Source: Leishmania mexicana MHOM/GT/2001/U1103 (Eukaryota > Euglenozoa > Kinetoplastea > Trypanosomatida > Trypanosomatidae). Taken from it: 64,000 bases of DNA. The translations under genes and the position numbers were made by a program. The notes under the pieces are model-generated. The model was not told the DNA's origin. It was given only the letters and a program-made list of their open reading frames with translations, and made no database searches. How positions within the stretch are numbered: position 1 is the first letter of the stretch; each line of letters starts with the position of its first letter. Shown here piece after piece: positions 1-13,100 of the stretch. The stretch spans positions 1,054,001 through 1,118,000 of the forward strand of contig NC_018334.1 of assembly GCF_000234665.1 (NCBI RefSeq), in the 5' to 3' direction.

Positions 1-595
1 CTGACGGTGGCGCTCGGAGCTCAGGGGAGGCAACGCGTTCGAGGTTGGCGGCGAAGCCAAGGTCAGGAGGCATCTCGAGCCCACTGATGCTGGGGGTGAA
101 GTAGGATGAACGGCTACTGGATTCTGTCGATCCATCTGCGTGCGGTGCCGCGGCGATTCTGTCTGGGCGGGCGTCGCTCAAGACCGTGCCGAAGTCTACA
201 GTGTACTCGTGTGGAGGCTCCAAGTTAGGGTCGCTAACACTAGGTGGAAGGGAGGATTGCAACCATTCCAGCTGAGGCGTCGCAGATGCGCGTTCGAGCT
301 CTGGGATGAGAGGGATCGACGAGGACATGCTGCTCAGCTCTACAGGGGAGATGCCTGTGAAAGAGGAAAGGCCGTTTTGCCGCTGCTGCTGTTGCTCCGG
401 TGAGCGGCCTCCTCTTCCGTATGCATGAGCTGGGGTCGTGCCCCACACAACCTTTGCTTCATCACGAGGATGAGGCTTCAGCGTTGTCTGATGTCGCGGA
501 CACTTCGCCAGCAGCCGCTGTTGGCTGCTTGGGCGGTTGGTGTTGCATTCCGCCCCCGCCTCTTTATCCACCCTGCAGAACACGGCGTTACCCAT
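1..595 (-). CDS. Hypothetical protein, N-terminal part only, predicted N-myristoylated (C-terminus beyond left edge)
   Basis: I found this frame by hand. On the minus strand the frame has no stop from the left edge up to a stop at 773-775, and the first ATG in it is at 595-593. About 198 codons are visible. The protein starts MGNAVFCRVDKEAG: Gly2 followed by Asn, with Cys7, fits an N-myristoylation signal with a possible palmitoylated cysteine. Further on it is low-complexity, rich in Ser, Pro and Arg, with a short Gln run (QQQQRQ, near residue 70). I recognise no domain. It is the most downstream gene of the minus-strand unit in this window and lies beyond an unusually long spacer. Function unknown; membrane association is inferred from the N-terminus only. 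Confidence 0.65.
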   Translation of the reverse strand, partial: MGNAVFCRVDKEAGAECNTNRPSSQQRLLAKCPRHQTTLKPHPRDEAKVVWGTTPAHAYGRGGRSPEQQQQRQNGLSSFTGISPVELSSMSSSIPLIPELERASATPQLEWLQSSLPPSVSDPNLEPPHEYTVDFGTVLSDARPDRIAAAPHADGSTESSSRSSYFTPSISGLEMPPDLGFAANLERVASPELRAPPS

Positions 596-3500
596 CTGCA
601 GTGCCACGAAAACCACGCCTCCAAAAGGGGCGTCGGGATTAGGGGTATAGGATGAGCGCGGGCCGGAAGAGTGGGCGGGCGACCAACTCGCCGGGGTGAT
701 GAATGCCTCACAGCAAAGCAATCGATTCGAATGGGGTGGAAAAGGGTATCGGAAAAAAAAAGAAAGCGGTGATTACGGGCCGTTCTGTGTGCGTCTCGCC
801 GTCACTGAGCGCGTAAGTGTGGACGCCCCCAAAGAGCGCCCGTGGAGGCCGTGGGAGATACACCACCAGACCGAATGAGCCCACCGAAACCAAACCTAAA
901 AGAAGAGCGAAAATAGATTACCTAGCACACAGAAAAAGGAACAAAAAAAAACGGAAGGAACGTGCGGAAGGAGAGCGCGCTCGCATGCCGCAGCAACAGG
1001 AGCCAGTAGCTGGGAGCGTAAGCCAAGCGAGGCAGCAGATGTTTAGCTCAGCCGTCGCACGACAACCCCGGGCCTTTTTTCCACGACAAGGACGAAAAAG
1101 CAAAAAAAAGGAAAAGATGATGCGCTGCGTGGTCGTGATGACTTGCCATGCAAAGAGGAATGAAACCTGACGAAAGACACCCAGTGAGGGGGTGGGGCGG
1201 GGAAGTGGGGTGAGAGAGATTGCTCGAGGGGTCGAAGAGTGCCGACGCCCTTGTTGCCGCACGCAACGTCTTGACAAGCGTGCGGAGGAGGAAGGGAGGA
1301 CGTTAGAAAGCGAGGGGAGAACCACGGGAGAGAGAAGAAACTAAAGTAATCATAAAAGGACGCAGCAGCGGCGCTGACAGCAATGGGTAAAAGGGGGAAA
1401 AAAGGGAACACGCACCCACACGCACTCACACACACCCATACTCATATCAAGCAGACGTAGACAGCCCTGAACACAGATACAGCACTCAAACGGCAAACGA
1501 CGCCGGCTTGGGTTGCCGCTACACAGCCAGACGCCTTTTGTCCTCTTCTCTGTGTCGCTCTCCTTCCCTGTCCCCCCTGACAAACAACAGCAACACACTT
1601 ATGCTGCACGAATACGTCCTGCCGCAAACGCCAAAAACGAATACGGTATCTGCTGAGAGACACAAACAGAGAGAGAGAAAGGTGCGGCCAGACGGGCGCG
1701 TCACGTGAGAACGCAGAGCAGACGAGCGGGGCGGGAGGCGTGAAGGAGGGAGGGACGGGAGGGCGCAGATGAGGGTGGGTGGTGTGGACAGCGCTTCACT
1801 ATGGTTTCCGAGTTCCTCAGGAAAGCGAAGAAGAGGCACTTGAGAGAGGCCCGCGGCAAGTCGTCAGGTGACGCCGCAATCCGTTTTGCATGTTCCTCTC
1901 GGGTGAATCGACCACGTCGGTCCAGATGCGAGGCGGTGGGCACAAGTGGCGCGACGAAGATTCCGTTGATGAGGATCAACGTCGGAAGAGAAAATAAAAA
2001 GGCCGCGAAGCGCGCAAAGCGGAGGAGGGAGATGGTGAATGATGCGCTTGTTTGTGGTGAGGCGTGGAGGGGAGCAGAAGGAGAGACGGTGGAGTTGAGG
2101 CAAAAAGACGGAGGCACGAAAAGGGGGGGAGGGCTCTGTGTCCGGGGAGTGGGCGGGCGCAGTTTTCCTTTTTATTACATATATATATATATTGGCCCCC
2201 TTTTTTTCCCCATGCCATGTGCACTTCTCATGATGCGCAAGCAGCTCAGGAGGTAGGAAAGGACTCCTTCACATCATGACCGACCATGTCCACGCGGCAG
2301 TGTACGCTCCGCACGTGGGCATTCCCTCCCCCGCTGATTCGCTGGGCGCCCTACTGAACGAGCAGGTAAGCGACGTACTCCCCTGCTCCAGCTTATCGTT
2401 GTTGATCTTTGCAGAGAAAAGTGCCCATGATACACAAAGAAGTGAGGTTCTTACGGCGACAAGGTGAGTGGGGTGTGGAGGGGGGATGACAACGGGAAGG
2501 ACACCGCTGCGAACCGCGGCGGCGGAGGATTTGCCGAAGAGGAGGAAGAGCGGCACACCGCCACCACAGCGGAAGAAGAGAAAAAAAACTTCGCACATAC
2601 AGAGGCGCAAGCTACTTAAGAGAAAAGTCATAGGGAGCAGCAGAGCAGCGAGGAAGCCCCCCCTCCCCCAACCCACTCTCTACAAGCGCACGCAGAGCAG
2701 AGCACTCAAGGGAGAGAAAATGTGCGGTGGCCGAGGACTGGCTTTTGGTGGGGCCGCCGCATTCGGGTGGTGAATGGTGGTGAGGGATACGAGTGCCCAC
2801 TCATCCGATTCGATACCAGCCAAAACACACACACACACACACAAAATAGAACAACGTGCGGCCAAGCGGGGAACAAAGCAGCAGAGAGGAGGTGAAAAAC
2901 GAATCGGAGATGCAGAGACAAAGGGAAAGGATAAGGCCACGTAGGCGCGGAGCATAAAGGGCAAGAGGTCGAGGGGGAAGTGGGAGGGGGGGCCATCCAG
3001 GGGTGAGGCAAAACGCCCCCCTCCAACAAAAAGGTTACACGAAAGGAAGCCAGCACGCCATCGCAAAATCATAGCTAATGGCGTTTTTGGCGAACCGACG
3101 CGGTGGCACGGTGATGACAGAGCGTCACAAGGCCGGAACCCCCCCCAAAAAAAGAGAAGATGCTCGTGCTCCAGAAAAGGGGGAAAAACGATGGCACATT
3201 TCACTGCGTGTCTGTTGCAGTTTCACGTGCAACGACACAACGGGATAAGAAACAGGATCGATAACAGCTAACACAGCTGTCCCTAGGCGAGAGAGAGGGA
3301 GAGGAGCAGCAGTAGAAGAAATCAAAGCAAAATACCCTGCAGAGTGCACAATCGGCAACGCCTTCGTTAGAAAACATGGTAGATAACGGGATGCCCTTTA
3401 CCGCCGGGGTGCACGCTCAGTTTGGCGCCCTTTCCATCACGCGTCAGTCGGCGCTGCTGTATTTCCTGGAAGTCGGGTCGCTTGATTAGTTACGACGCGT

Positions 3501-4833
3501 TGGTGCGAGTCTCCACGTTGTTATTCGTCTGCTCTCAGCGACAGAGCAGCTGACCGTTTTTTTCTCCCTTTCGCACGACTAAAATGTTGCCGAGAACACT
3601 GCATCAGAGAGTGCGGACACCAAGCGCCGACGTTTACGGTGATCACGGGCACGAGAAAGCGGTGGTTTTCCCCGCTCAAGGGGGCAGAGGTGGCACCACC
3701 CTCTTCAGGACTCAAGTCCTGCTACACTCGACCCACAAGCTAGCTAGGAAGTGCTTGCCCGGCTTCCTTTTTTTCTAGGATTCCAGCGCTGCCCACCACG
3801 CGGCTTCTCCAGCTCGGTCGGAGTTTGAGAGTTCCCTTCGTAGCCTCTTGACGCACATTGCGTTGTCTGCCGCGGTAATGTCGCAGCTCAGCTGCCCTTT
3901 TTTTGGCCCTATTCCCAAAAGCGTCGCGCCTGGGTGTGCAATGTGGGACGCAGTCGCCGAGGATGCTCATGGAACTCCGCCCGAATCGGCCAGACCGAGA
4001 ATCTGTGTGAATGAACCCACGCTGGAGAGCGTGGGCGCGGCATTGTGGAGCGCCTTTTGGTATCTGCTTGCTGCTGCACACCTCGGCGACAACGGCCCGG
4101 TACGCTACATGCCCCGGCGCTGATGGAGGTCTTTGCTCTGTGCTGCAGGGTCGCACTGTGTAGGAAGTAACAAGTGGAGCGGGGCAGGAGAGCATGCGAC
4201 GGAGAAACGAGGGATCAAAGTGAGCGTAACGGTGGAAGAGATGTCTCTCTCTCTCAGTACCTGGTGCGCGCTCAGGTGCCCGCTGTGATGAAGGCGTACA
4301 CTCGTCTTCCCATTGGAAGGAGCGCGGCGCTTGGGTGGTGTGTCCGACAGATTTCAATATCGCGAATCGTGTATGGGCATGAGCTGAGAAACGTTGGATC
4401 GGGAGAGATGCAGTCGACAGAATACGCAGGCAGAAGCGAAAAGGGAAGGAGGAGTAGACGGAGGAGATCGAATTCGAAGAGGGGCTGCGATGCATCAGCA
4501 CAGCGCCGCTTTTACGTTCTTGTAAGCTCCCATGAAGTGGAGAACAGCAGCTCCCGGAGAGGCTTGCACAGTGCACACCATATGCCTCGCCTTTCTGTTC
4601 ATCGGGAGTAGCTGGAAAGTGACGAGGGCAGACTTTGGTGTGCTGCAGGCGGCGAGACGGGGTTGGGGGGCCGATCTTTTCCCTTTTTTCTTCCTGGAGG
4701 TGCGGCAAACCCGAGCATGCGCAGGCTATAGAGCAACTGGCCACGTCGCGCACTCTGGCCTGTGAGTGAGGGAAGGATTTAGCACAGGGAAGAGAGACGG
4801 GGAACAACGAAAAACATTTAGAAGAGAAAGAGC

Positions 4834-5109
<276 letters not shown>

Positions 5110-5199
5110 AAGTAACAACGAGGAAAAGTGACGAGGGGAAAGAGGAGGGGCCGTATGGGCGGGACTCTGGTAGGAAAGAAACAGATACAACTTTTTTTA

Positions 5200-5436
5200 T
5201 TATTTACCATCAGGAAGCAGCAACAACCACGGCACCTGATACCGTATGTATATTAGCATCGAGCTTTCTCGCTCCGTAAGCGCGCAGAAAAGCGCCATGC
5301 AGGGCCCACCAAACCACTGAAGCACGGGCACCGGCAGCGCAGCAGGTGACATCTCCGGGAAACATGTGATCGGCCCGATCATCCCCATTCCAAGGGCCAT
5401 CACCCCAGCAAACGAAAAGATAAAAAGAAAAAGCAT
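5200..5436 (-). CDS. Candidate small hydrophobic protein (78 aa), unrecognised
   Basis: This 78-codon frame starts MLFLFIFSFAGVMALG and has two hydrophobic stretches, about residues 1-26 and 40-53, separated by a Pro-rich loop, with a short C-terminal hydrophobic patch. It has several internal Met codons, and its sequence does not look like a translated pyrimidine tract over most of its length. It lies inside a 7.8-kb gene-poor spacer on the transcribed strand, preceded by T-rich and pyrimidine-rich sequence at 5437-5560. No clean AG acceptor lies directly before the ATG, so the real start may be one of the inner ATGs. No family recognised. It could equally be noise in a long 3' UTR. Confidence 0.3.
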   Translation of the reverse strand: MLFLFIFSFAGVMALGMGMIGPITCFPEMSPAALPVPVLQWFGGPCMALFCALTERESSMLIYIRYQVPWLLLLPDGK

Positions 5437-5534
5437 CCCAGAAGGGAGGGTAAAGCGTGATGAAGACAGAGGAAACCGAGATGCAGCTCACCGAGTGATT
5501 GTCTTGCGCGTGCTCTGCTGTCGGTTAGCTCCTC

Positions 5535-5560
5535 AATAAATAATAATAATAATAATAAAA
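5535..5560. repeat. (TAA)n microsatellite
   Basis: Short imperfect ATA/TAA trinucleotide run. On the transcribed strand it is a T-rich tract ending in a possible AG. It could serve as a splice-site tract for the small frame at 5200-5436. Confidence 0.8.
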
Positions 5561-7776
5561 ACGGAGCATGTGCGCGTAAAAAATCTCCTAACTGGAAAAC
5601 CTTGCTGGTCCGCTACCGGCGTGCGGTGAAAGCTTCGGCCGACATGCCAGATGTACCGCGTAGATGGGTGGATACACAGGGCACACGAATGGGGCACCAG
5701 AGCCATTCCTGTAAAGATGCGCGGCTTCTACAGATGCGGCCCCGCCAAGAAGGAAGAGGGCCCATCTTCTTGTTCGCCTTCTTTTTTTTGCGAATATTCG
5801 GATCCTTCGCGGACTGCAGGGAGACACAGTGCACCCAAGCCACAGCGACGTGCACGTGTGGCCTGTGACAGTGCAACTGTGAGCTTGCTGTTGACTGGAG
5901 GGCTGGGGTGAGGTGCGGAAATGGAACACCGCGCTCTTGAGAAGAGCGTGGTGTGAGGACGCGCACTGTATGGGAGCTTGTTGTGGCCGGCAGGTGAGCC
6001 GTCAAGGAGACGGAAACAAAAAACAGAGAAACGCACAAGAAAAGACGACCAAACATCCCCGCCTTGGGGGAGGGGAACAGGCAGTTGGCGGTGGCACAAC
6101 GAGGATACCGACAGGCCCACACAACAGAGCGCCGATCAAAGGGGCGTGCAACCCGTGGTAGCGCTCATGGCAGTTTTTTTGTCTACGCGACTTCGGAGAC
6201 GTTGACAGGCTCGGCAGCAGAGAATCCACGTACGAGGTAGCCACAACAACAAAGAATAAACCACAGCAAACAGAAAGCAGGTGGGAGAGTAGGGACGGAG
6301 GAAACGGCACAGACACAGGCACGAAAACAAAACAAAACACAGGCGAGATGAGAGTACATGAGCGACGGGAGCGCCGGTGTGTGTGGGGAGTGGGGGGAGT
6401 GTGGAGAAGAGTTACAGACGATACGACAGCGGACATAGAGGCAAACAAACAAACAAAGAAACCAAGCAAAGAACATCTTCGAGAGCCTCAACCGGCACAC
6501 ACGCAGAGTACATATCCTCTGCTGACCCCCCCCAAACCCCAGGCATACACCCATTCGCATATTTGTTTTTGTTCTGACCATAGAGGGTGAATGCGGGGCG
6601 TCAACAAGACGCGCACAGAAGTGCCTCTACGCCGTGATGCGGCTTCCATCAAACAAGACGAAAAGCAAAACCCGCGTGTGCTTTATAGAATTATCGATCC
6701 AGCCTACCGTGATGATAGTTGGATCTCGATGGGGCGATGTCGGAGGAGGATGCGGGTCGGGGTTGAGGGAAAGAGGAGGAGAGAAGACGATCAGGACGAG
6801 GCAGCGGAACGGAAGAAGCAGATAACGCTCATGTTCCCGCGAAGCGTGGTGGGCGTCGAAGAGATGGTGCGGCGATCGGCCACGAGTGAGCGCCCACGTG
6901 TAGACGGAAAAGCAAGACGGGTGGAAAAAAAACAAAATGATGCGCCCTCACAATGCGCGGCAGCGCCAACGACAGTATGAGTGCACCGGCAGCAGGCATA
7001 ACAAAAAGAAGAGCACCAAAGGATATAAGGCCATCTCCCTCGCAAGCCCAGCAAAGGCCTGCTGCAGCACCGTTCGCGCCACAAGCAGAACTGGACAGAA
7101 GACGACAAGAGAGAGAGAGGCAGTCTGAGACCTGCGGTCGAGAGAAGCAGTTCGGGAAAGTACAGTGACCATGAAGAGAGTGCACAAGAGAGGGAGGAGG
7201 ATGCAAGGGGAGTGACGGAAACCACTGATACACAAAACAAAGTACCGTGTCGTTGTTTTCTGTTTTGTGCCCAGTGCCAACTACGCGGTACGGCCTCGCC
7301 ATCTCTCCGTCCTCTCACTCTCTCCCTCTAGCAGGCACCATCATGCATCATGGATGATTCGGGAGGAGCGGTGAAAGCAGAACACAAAACGGAAATCTCT
7401 CGAACACGCCCGTACTCCGGAGCAGTTGGCGTGTCTGAAGGAGAACAGCAACCGCCACCACACCAGAAAAGGGGAGGGGAGGCGACGAGAACGCGCGCAG
7501 GCAACCGTCGATACGAAAACGAAAAACAAAGGGAGTAAAATGCAGACAAGGAAACGAAGAGGGGCGCGGTAGAGATGAGCGCGTCAGGGCATCCAAACTC
7601 TTGCCTCTTGCTGTTGTCTGGTATCCGTGCAGAGCACGAGGGGGAGGGGGCATCGCCCCTTCGCTCTCGTTGCAGGAGGAGGGGGGGGGCATGCGCTATG
7701 CGGACACGAAGAAGGCCAAGTGTACATGCACACAGAGGTCGACATGTGCGCTGGTGGCCGCGGTGATTCTGTGTCA

Positions 7777-7980
7777 TCAGTTGGCTGAAAGCAGGCAGGA
7801 CGCAAGGCAAGAGAACAGGCGTCTGAGTTTTCGCCTGCGCGCAAGCAAAGTGACGATCCCCATGTAAGGGAGAGAGAGCGACAGCGAGGATAGCAGACGG
7901 CGATAAGCGCCCGTGGTGAAGAGAAGCATCACAGAGAACAATACCAGCGCAGTAGCCGGAGTACCAATACAGAAGAACAT
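7777..7980 (-). CDS. Weak candidate small membrane protein (67 aa)
   Basis: The frame starts MFFCIGTPATALVLFSVMLL, with one strongly hydrophobic segment (about residues 6-24) followed by a second hydrophobic/Ser-Leu stretch and a basic patch (ARRRKLRR, about residues 47-54). On the transcribed strand a pyrimidine/GT-rich stretch ending in CTACAG lies about 10 bases upstream of the ATG, which resembles a splice acceptor. It sits about 390 bp downstream of the stop of the neighbouring gene. Hydrophobic Leu/Ser/Phe frames arise by chance from pyrimidine tracts, and a longer frame overlaps it (7328-8275), so the call is weak. Confidence 0.18.
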   Translation of the reverse strand: MFFCIGTPATALVLFSVMLLFTTGAYRRLLSSLSLSLPYMGIVTLLARRRKLRRLFSCLASCLLSAN

Positions 7981-8367
7981 ACGATGTCATCTGTAGTAAA
8001 CCACAGGGGCGTAGCACACACGCAGAGCACACAAAGGATGGGGAGACAACCACTGCGAAGGGGTAGGGGCAACACGCAGCTTCCTTTGTCCTTTCTCCAG
8101 GAATGCTCAACGCGCGAGGCATGCCGTTCGTCCGTGCCGCCATACTGCGCCGGCCACGAGGGGGAAAGGCGTGATCCCACAATCTGTCACCTTCCGCTGC
8201 GGGTGGCACGCGGGCGCACACACAGGTCAAAGGCAGTGGAGCGCTGGCTGATGTACGCCGCAGCCGCTGCGTCAAAGAGACGCGCTGGAAAGGTTGCTGC
8301 TTGTGCTGCCGCCGCCGCAGTGATGGCTGCCCTGGTGGTGGTGGTGGTGGTGGTCAACCGGCATGGC

Positions 8368-10107
8368 CTATTTCATCAGAATAGTTTTGGCCGGCGTTTT
8401 CATGCCCAGGGAAGGAGGAGCGGCATGATCGACAATCTTCACGGTCCGCCGCCGTTCTTTTCGTGCTCGCGTAGCAGCTCCCAGCACAGGCATGGTGTGA
8501 TCGACTACCCTATTAGCAGCTGCGCTGGTCTTGCTAGAAAGGTCGTCAAGACCCTTGTCTACGTCGTCACCATGACCATCGGAGTCCGCATGTTCCGTAT
8601 CGTCACGCTTGTTGAGGCTAACGTAGGTCTTTTCACTACCGCCATCATGGCTTGCACAGGACGTGTGTGGGATGGTGAAGAGTTCACTGTGGTCCTCTTC
8701 GTGCGCGCTGCACATCACCGTGTCCTCCTCGCCGTTGAGAAAGGGGTCCATGTTGTTGCCGATCGCGTAGAAGCTGTACAGTGCGTTTTCGTCCGATTGG
8801 CAGAGATACTGGGAATCAGCGCTTCTGTTCTCGCTGTCGACCAACACCCTTTCCCGGCTTTGGGGGCGGTTGAGCGGGGTACCAAAAAAGCTGTCGAACT
8901 GACTGTCGGTTGACGGTTTGCTTTGGCAAAAAGCCCGTTCGAAACTTTCAGTGGTTGTCAGCTCTGATGAGCTGGTCGGGCTCGGCGAGCTGCCAAGCGG
9001 CGCGCTGGTTCGACTCAGCGTGAAGGGGGAGCTGTCGGCACTGACAGTATCTAAAAAGCTTGGATGTGGCGTCGACATGGCGCCTTTCACCTTCGGCGAC
9101 TGCGTTGAATGGGCTGAGAGTGGTCGAGACGGTGTCAAAGGCGTTTCCGCAGCACGCATCATAACATTCAGATCGTACTCATCGGTCAGGGACATGTCCG
9201 TTACACATTCGACCGAATGCGCTGCCGTACCGGGAGTGCTCACCGCGTGCCGTGTTGGCAGGGTTTCCCTCTTCCACCCCTGCCCTGCGTTCGTGCTTCT
9301 TGGCAACGCGGCCGCCTCCGCGAACGCATCCACGACAGACCATCGCAATTTATCAGGCGCAGCTGGCGACTCACTGCAGCTGCTACCACGGGGCATGCGT
9401 TGTGCAGATGGTGCAAGCACCTCAGCATGCCCAGCATTCGTCGACATGGAAGCTCTCCACGCCGTTGCGCTAGGGATGGGCTGCTTCACAGATACAGAAG
9501 TCTTTGCCGCCTTTTTGGCTGCAATCCAGCCGCCAATACTATTCGCACGGCTCACGGACCGTGGTGGTCGAGCCGACGCTGCAGCCATAACCGCATAGGG
9601 GGGCTGACCTGGAGTCATCCCTGGAGGACTCAAAAGAGTGGTCCCTTCCTTTTTCGTGCCGTGTGCCGGCTCGTACGGCGGCGCATCAACGCTGACATCG
9701 TAAGACCAGTTCGGATTCTCTATGCTTGACTGCTTGCTTATGGCGTCAAAGTCGTCCACAATGCTGCGCTCTTCAAGAGCCCCGCTCTGCATGCTTGCCA
9801 CTTGCTCCGTGTACAAGTGCGTGGACGGCTGTGGACCATCAGAGAGGTTATACTGGTCGAGCAGCGAGTCTCTTGTGCTGGACGAAGGGCTCCACGCCGG
9901 TCTGCCTCTCTCTATAGACGCAGCATAACTGGTCCTCGGCGAAGAGTACACGGTAGCCGGGCGAAGCAAGCCCTTGCAGTGGCCGAGCAGACGTGAGGCC
10001 TGAGCATGGTGCGATGACCCGTGCGCTGTATTGGACCGAACGGCCACATCCCACTGCTGCTTTTTATTCGCAGTCGAGGGGGTTGAGAGTGAGAGCCCGC
10101 AGCCCAT
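8368..10107 (-). CDS. Hypothetical Ser-rich protein (579 aa) with N-terminal myristoylation/palmitoylation signal
   Basis: The start at 10107 is chosen because the first residues are MGCGLSLST. Gly2, Cys3 and Ser6 form the classic dual-acylation signature used in Leishmania to anchor proteins to the flagellar or plasma membrane. The rest is low-complexity and rich in Ser, Thr, Pro and Ala, with no domain I recognise. There are mildly acidic patches in the last third (around NGEEDTV and NKRDDTEHADSDGHGDDVD) and a basic C-terminus (ARKERRRTVKIVDH, then KTPAKTILMK). No transmembrane segment is seen. It is flanked by very long spacers on both sides. Long plus-strand frames at 7984-8913 and 8918-9598 are antisense shadows. 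Membrane attachment is inferred from the motif; function unknown. Confidence 0.85.
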   Translation of the reverse strand: MGCGLSLSTPSTANKKQQWDVAVRSNTAHGSSHHAQASRLLGHCKGLLRPATVYSSPRTSYAASIERGRPAWSPSSSTRDSLLDQYNLSDGPQPSTHLYTEQVASMQSGALEERSIVDDFDAISKQSSIENPNWSYDVSVDAPPYEPAHGTKKEGTTLLSPPGMTPGQPPYAVMAAASARPPRSVSRANSIGGWIAAKKAAKTSVSVKQPIPSATAWRASMSTNAGHAEVLAPSAQRMPRGSSCSESPAAPDKLRWSVVDAFAEAAALPRSTNAGQGWKRETLPTRHAVSTPGTAAHSVECVTDMSLTDEYDLNVMMRAAETPLTPSRPLSAHSTQSPKVKGAMSTPHPSFLDTVSADSSPFTLSRTSAPLGSSPSPTSSSELTTTESFERAFCQSKPSTDSQFDSFFGTPLNRPQSRERVLVDSENRSADSQYLCQSDENALYSFYAIGNNMDPFLNGEEDTVMCSAHEEDHSELFTIPHTSCASHDGGSEKTYVSLNKRDDTEHADSDGHGDDVDKGLDDLSSKTSAAANRVVDHTMPVLGAATRARKERRRTVKIVDHAAPPSLGMKTPAKTILMK

Positions 10108-13100
10108 GCTTACCGTGGCCGTGGAACGGCGAGGGAGGACAAGGCTTGAGGCACTTCTGCAGTGTGGCGGTTATACACGACGCCGGTGCGAGGGGAGGGC
10201 AGCGAATGGGCTGCAAACTGCAGCATGTGCGGGGGTTTGAAGAGGACAGTGGCCAGGGACAGAAAAAGAAGCGCGACGCCAGCCGAGTTGTGTTCCAACC
10301 CTCTGTTATGCGGAGCGGGTGGCGGTGGTGGTGGTGCACGCCTCACCGATGTCTTCGAAGACGGCGAAGAGGTGTCCGCACCACGAGAGAGAGAAGGGGA
10401 GCCACAAAATATGAGAAGGGAAAGGAAGCAAAAGGCAAACAAGGCGAAGAGGGACGGGTGAAGGAGGGGACACGAGCGACGGCGCCGAGGCAAGTACACA
10501 AGCACGCACACACACACACACCGACAACAACAGCAGCGGTAAACGAAAAGATATTAGTAAAAGAAAAGCAGCAAAGAAACGGCAGCGTCCGTCTTTCCTG
10601 CAATGAGTTCTCTGTTCTTCTGTGACGTGTACAGGAGGGGGTGGGGGGAGGGAGGGCCTGAAGACGTGCTCTCTCGGGAAGGGAGGGGGGGGGACGGAGT
10701 CTGATGTGGGAAAACAAATGGACAACACGACAAAGTGTACGACAGACTTCGTTAGGGCAGAGGCAGCACACGTTGTGCCTTTCTAAAGTCAAGCCCACGA
10801 GAGAGAGACACGTCACAGACTCAGCGGAAGATAAAGAGGTGGGTGCGGCGGAGAGTTGGAGAAACGCAGGGAGCAGCGGAGTAAGAGCGGGGTGGGGGTG
10901 GTGTGTGTGTATGATAGTGAAGTCAGGCGTACGTTATCGTGCGGCACTACTCATGCAAGGGCGTCCGAGTCTCAAGTTCAGAAGGGGCAGAGGCACTACG
11001 GCAGCACCGTCGAGAGACCGAGGCGTTCACTTACAGACCTCCCGAGAGTGTCACCTCGCGCAGCGGAGTTGAAGATGATGTGGGCCGGCGGAGTAGCCCA
11101 TTGCGCACATGTACAGCGTGAAAGCCAGTGCTTCTTTTTCCTTTCTTTGTTTGGGTGCCTTGGGGTGGCAAACGGTGCCGAGTTCACGGGGAAGAGACGT
11201 CAAGGCGCGGATTCGCTGGCATCATTAGGCGGCCGCAGCAGTGGCGCAGCTCCGCAGTACTGGGCGCATTGTTTTGGGTGCGCATGTGTTCGCATCGCTC
11301 TGTCTCACGTGCGTCCAGGGTGGAGCACAGAGGGCGGAACCACTACACCCGCCTTGCGTAGCTCCGCATGTTGCTTGCCGGAGGTGTGTTGACCTCTAAA
11401 AAAACAAAGGATAGAAAGCCTTCAGGCAGCAGCGGAGAACTAACGCCGGGAACAACAGAGAAGTGGCAACGAGAAGAACAATAAGACGAGGGGTGGTGGT
11501 GGTGCCCCCCCCCCCCAAGCACTGCAGAGAGCACGGCACTTGGGAAGAGGCGGATGGTTTATACAAACCCGAGGAAAAGTAAAGGAAGACAGAGACAGAG
11601 ACAGAGAGCTGCGTGTGCGAGGAGGACCAGCTCCCTGGCGACGGACATAATAAGCAGACACGCATGCACGCACAACGAAAAAACTCCCCGGAGGTGGGGA
11701 AGGGGACACGGAGGGGGGGGCAAGAGAAGCTACCTACTGCTTGCCCGTGGCCAATGTGGAGACGCCAGGCGCAGCTGCGACAGCGCAGGGGAATACAGGA
11801 TAGAAACCGAAAGTAACGCAAAGCGTGGAGGAGGCAGCAGTCGTCGCGTGCGTCTTTCTCCGGATCCAGCAGGTGCCTGATTCCGCGTTAGTAGGAGGTT
11901 CAAAGAATGTATGATGTGTCACAGACTTGTGTGCGCTTACTTCTATTTTTTTTCAGAGGAATGGCGGTGAAGGGTGTACAGTTACTTTCGATAGGGACAC
12001 AAGACCTGCCAATATCGACGCGGACTCCCTCGCTCTCTCTCTGCCACTGCCTCCCTGATGTGAGGGCATTCCTACGTGGAGCTTGTTTGTACGGCAGAGC
12101 TGTCTTGCACCGACGGGCCGCTACTCTGTCGACACCCGCGCAGATTTTCTGTGCCAAACGGAGCACATGCCCGGTGCTGTCGTGACCAGAAAAAGGGGGC
12201 GGAAAAGAGCAGAGGAGGTGGAGAGAGGGAGAGCTGCACGCTGTGGACGCAGCCACAGCCAGGGAAGAGGCACAGGAACACTTATGCCACCTTCAGAGAA
12301 GAACGAGAGGAAGCCAGTCGCACAACGTGCACTCGCATATCGAAAACGAAACGCTATAAAGCAGTCATGTAGGTCGACAGAAGACCTCGCGTGCTCAAAG
12401 GCCCGGTGGGAGCCTCCCTTCACAAGAACATGTGTTTGCAGCGCTTACGGGAGATCCCACTGCAGGGGAGTGCGCCGTGCGGGAAGAGGGCCTGCCAGTA
12501 GGGGGCCGTTGCGTTGACAGACGCCGCTAAAAAAAAGAGTCAGGGCGAAGGGCGGAGAGTCCAAACAACGGCATTACAGGCGCGCGCGCACACATACACA
12601 CGCACACATGCACGAGCCATTGTGCTGAGGTGACGATGGAAACGTACAGTTACAGCGTGAACACGAAAGGAGGACCATGCGCAAGCTCAGAAAGCCAAAC
12701 AAAGAAAACCAGCCTCGCCACACACACACACACATATGGGGACAGAGCACCCGAGCACAGAGAGCGCATGAGGACTGTGGAGACGGAAAGTGTGGGAGAG
12801 GGTGTGAGTGCGTGTGCGTGTGCGTGGGAGAGATCTTGAGCAGCGCACAAGTAGGAAGTAGCGACAAGAACAACAAAAACAAAGTGCAGAGAAAGAAAGC
12901 GGCAGATGGGGAAGAAGGGAGTAGACGGGGCGGGTGGGTGAGGGGTGGGGGCTGGGGAGTGGTCGATAGCGAAGAATAGAGAAAGAGAGACAACCAAGGA
13001 GATGCACCACAAGGAGCGAGTGCGGGCAGGAGAGGAGGCCCGCGCATTCTATTGTTCTTGGGAGCACAATACACAGGAGGAGTAGGGGGGGGAGCATGGA

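Noticed and set aside
7328..8275. 315-codon open frame on the minus strand
   Set aside because: Starts close to the stop of the upstream gene, is Cys/Pro/Leu-rich and shows no family resemblance. Likely 3' UTR.
7984..9598. Two long plus-strand frames (309 and 226 codons)
   Set aside because: Antisense over the gene at 8368-10107, whose acylation signal and composition support the minus strand.
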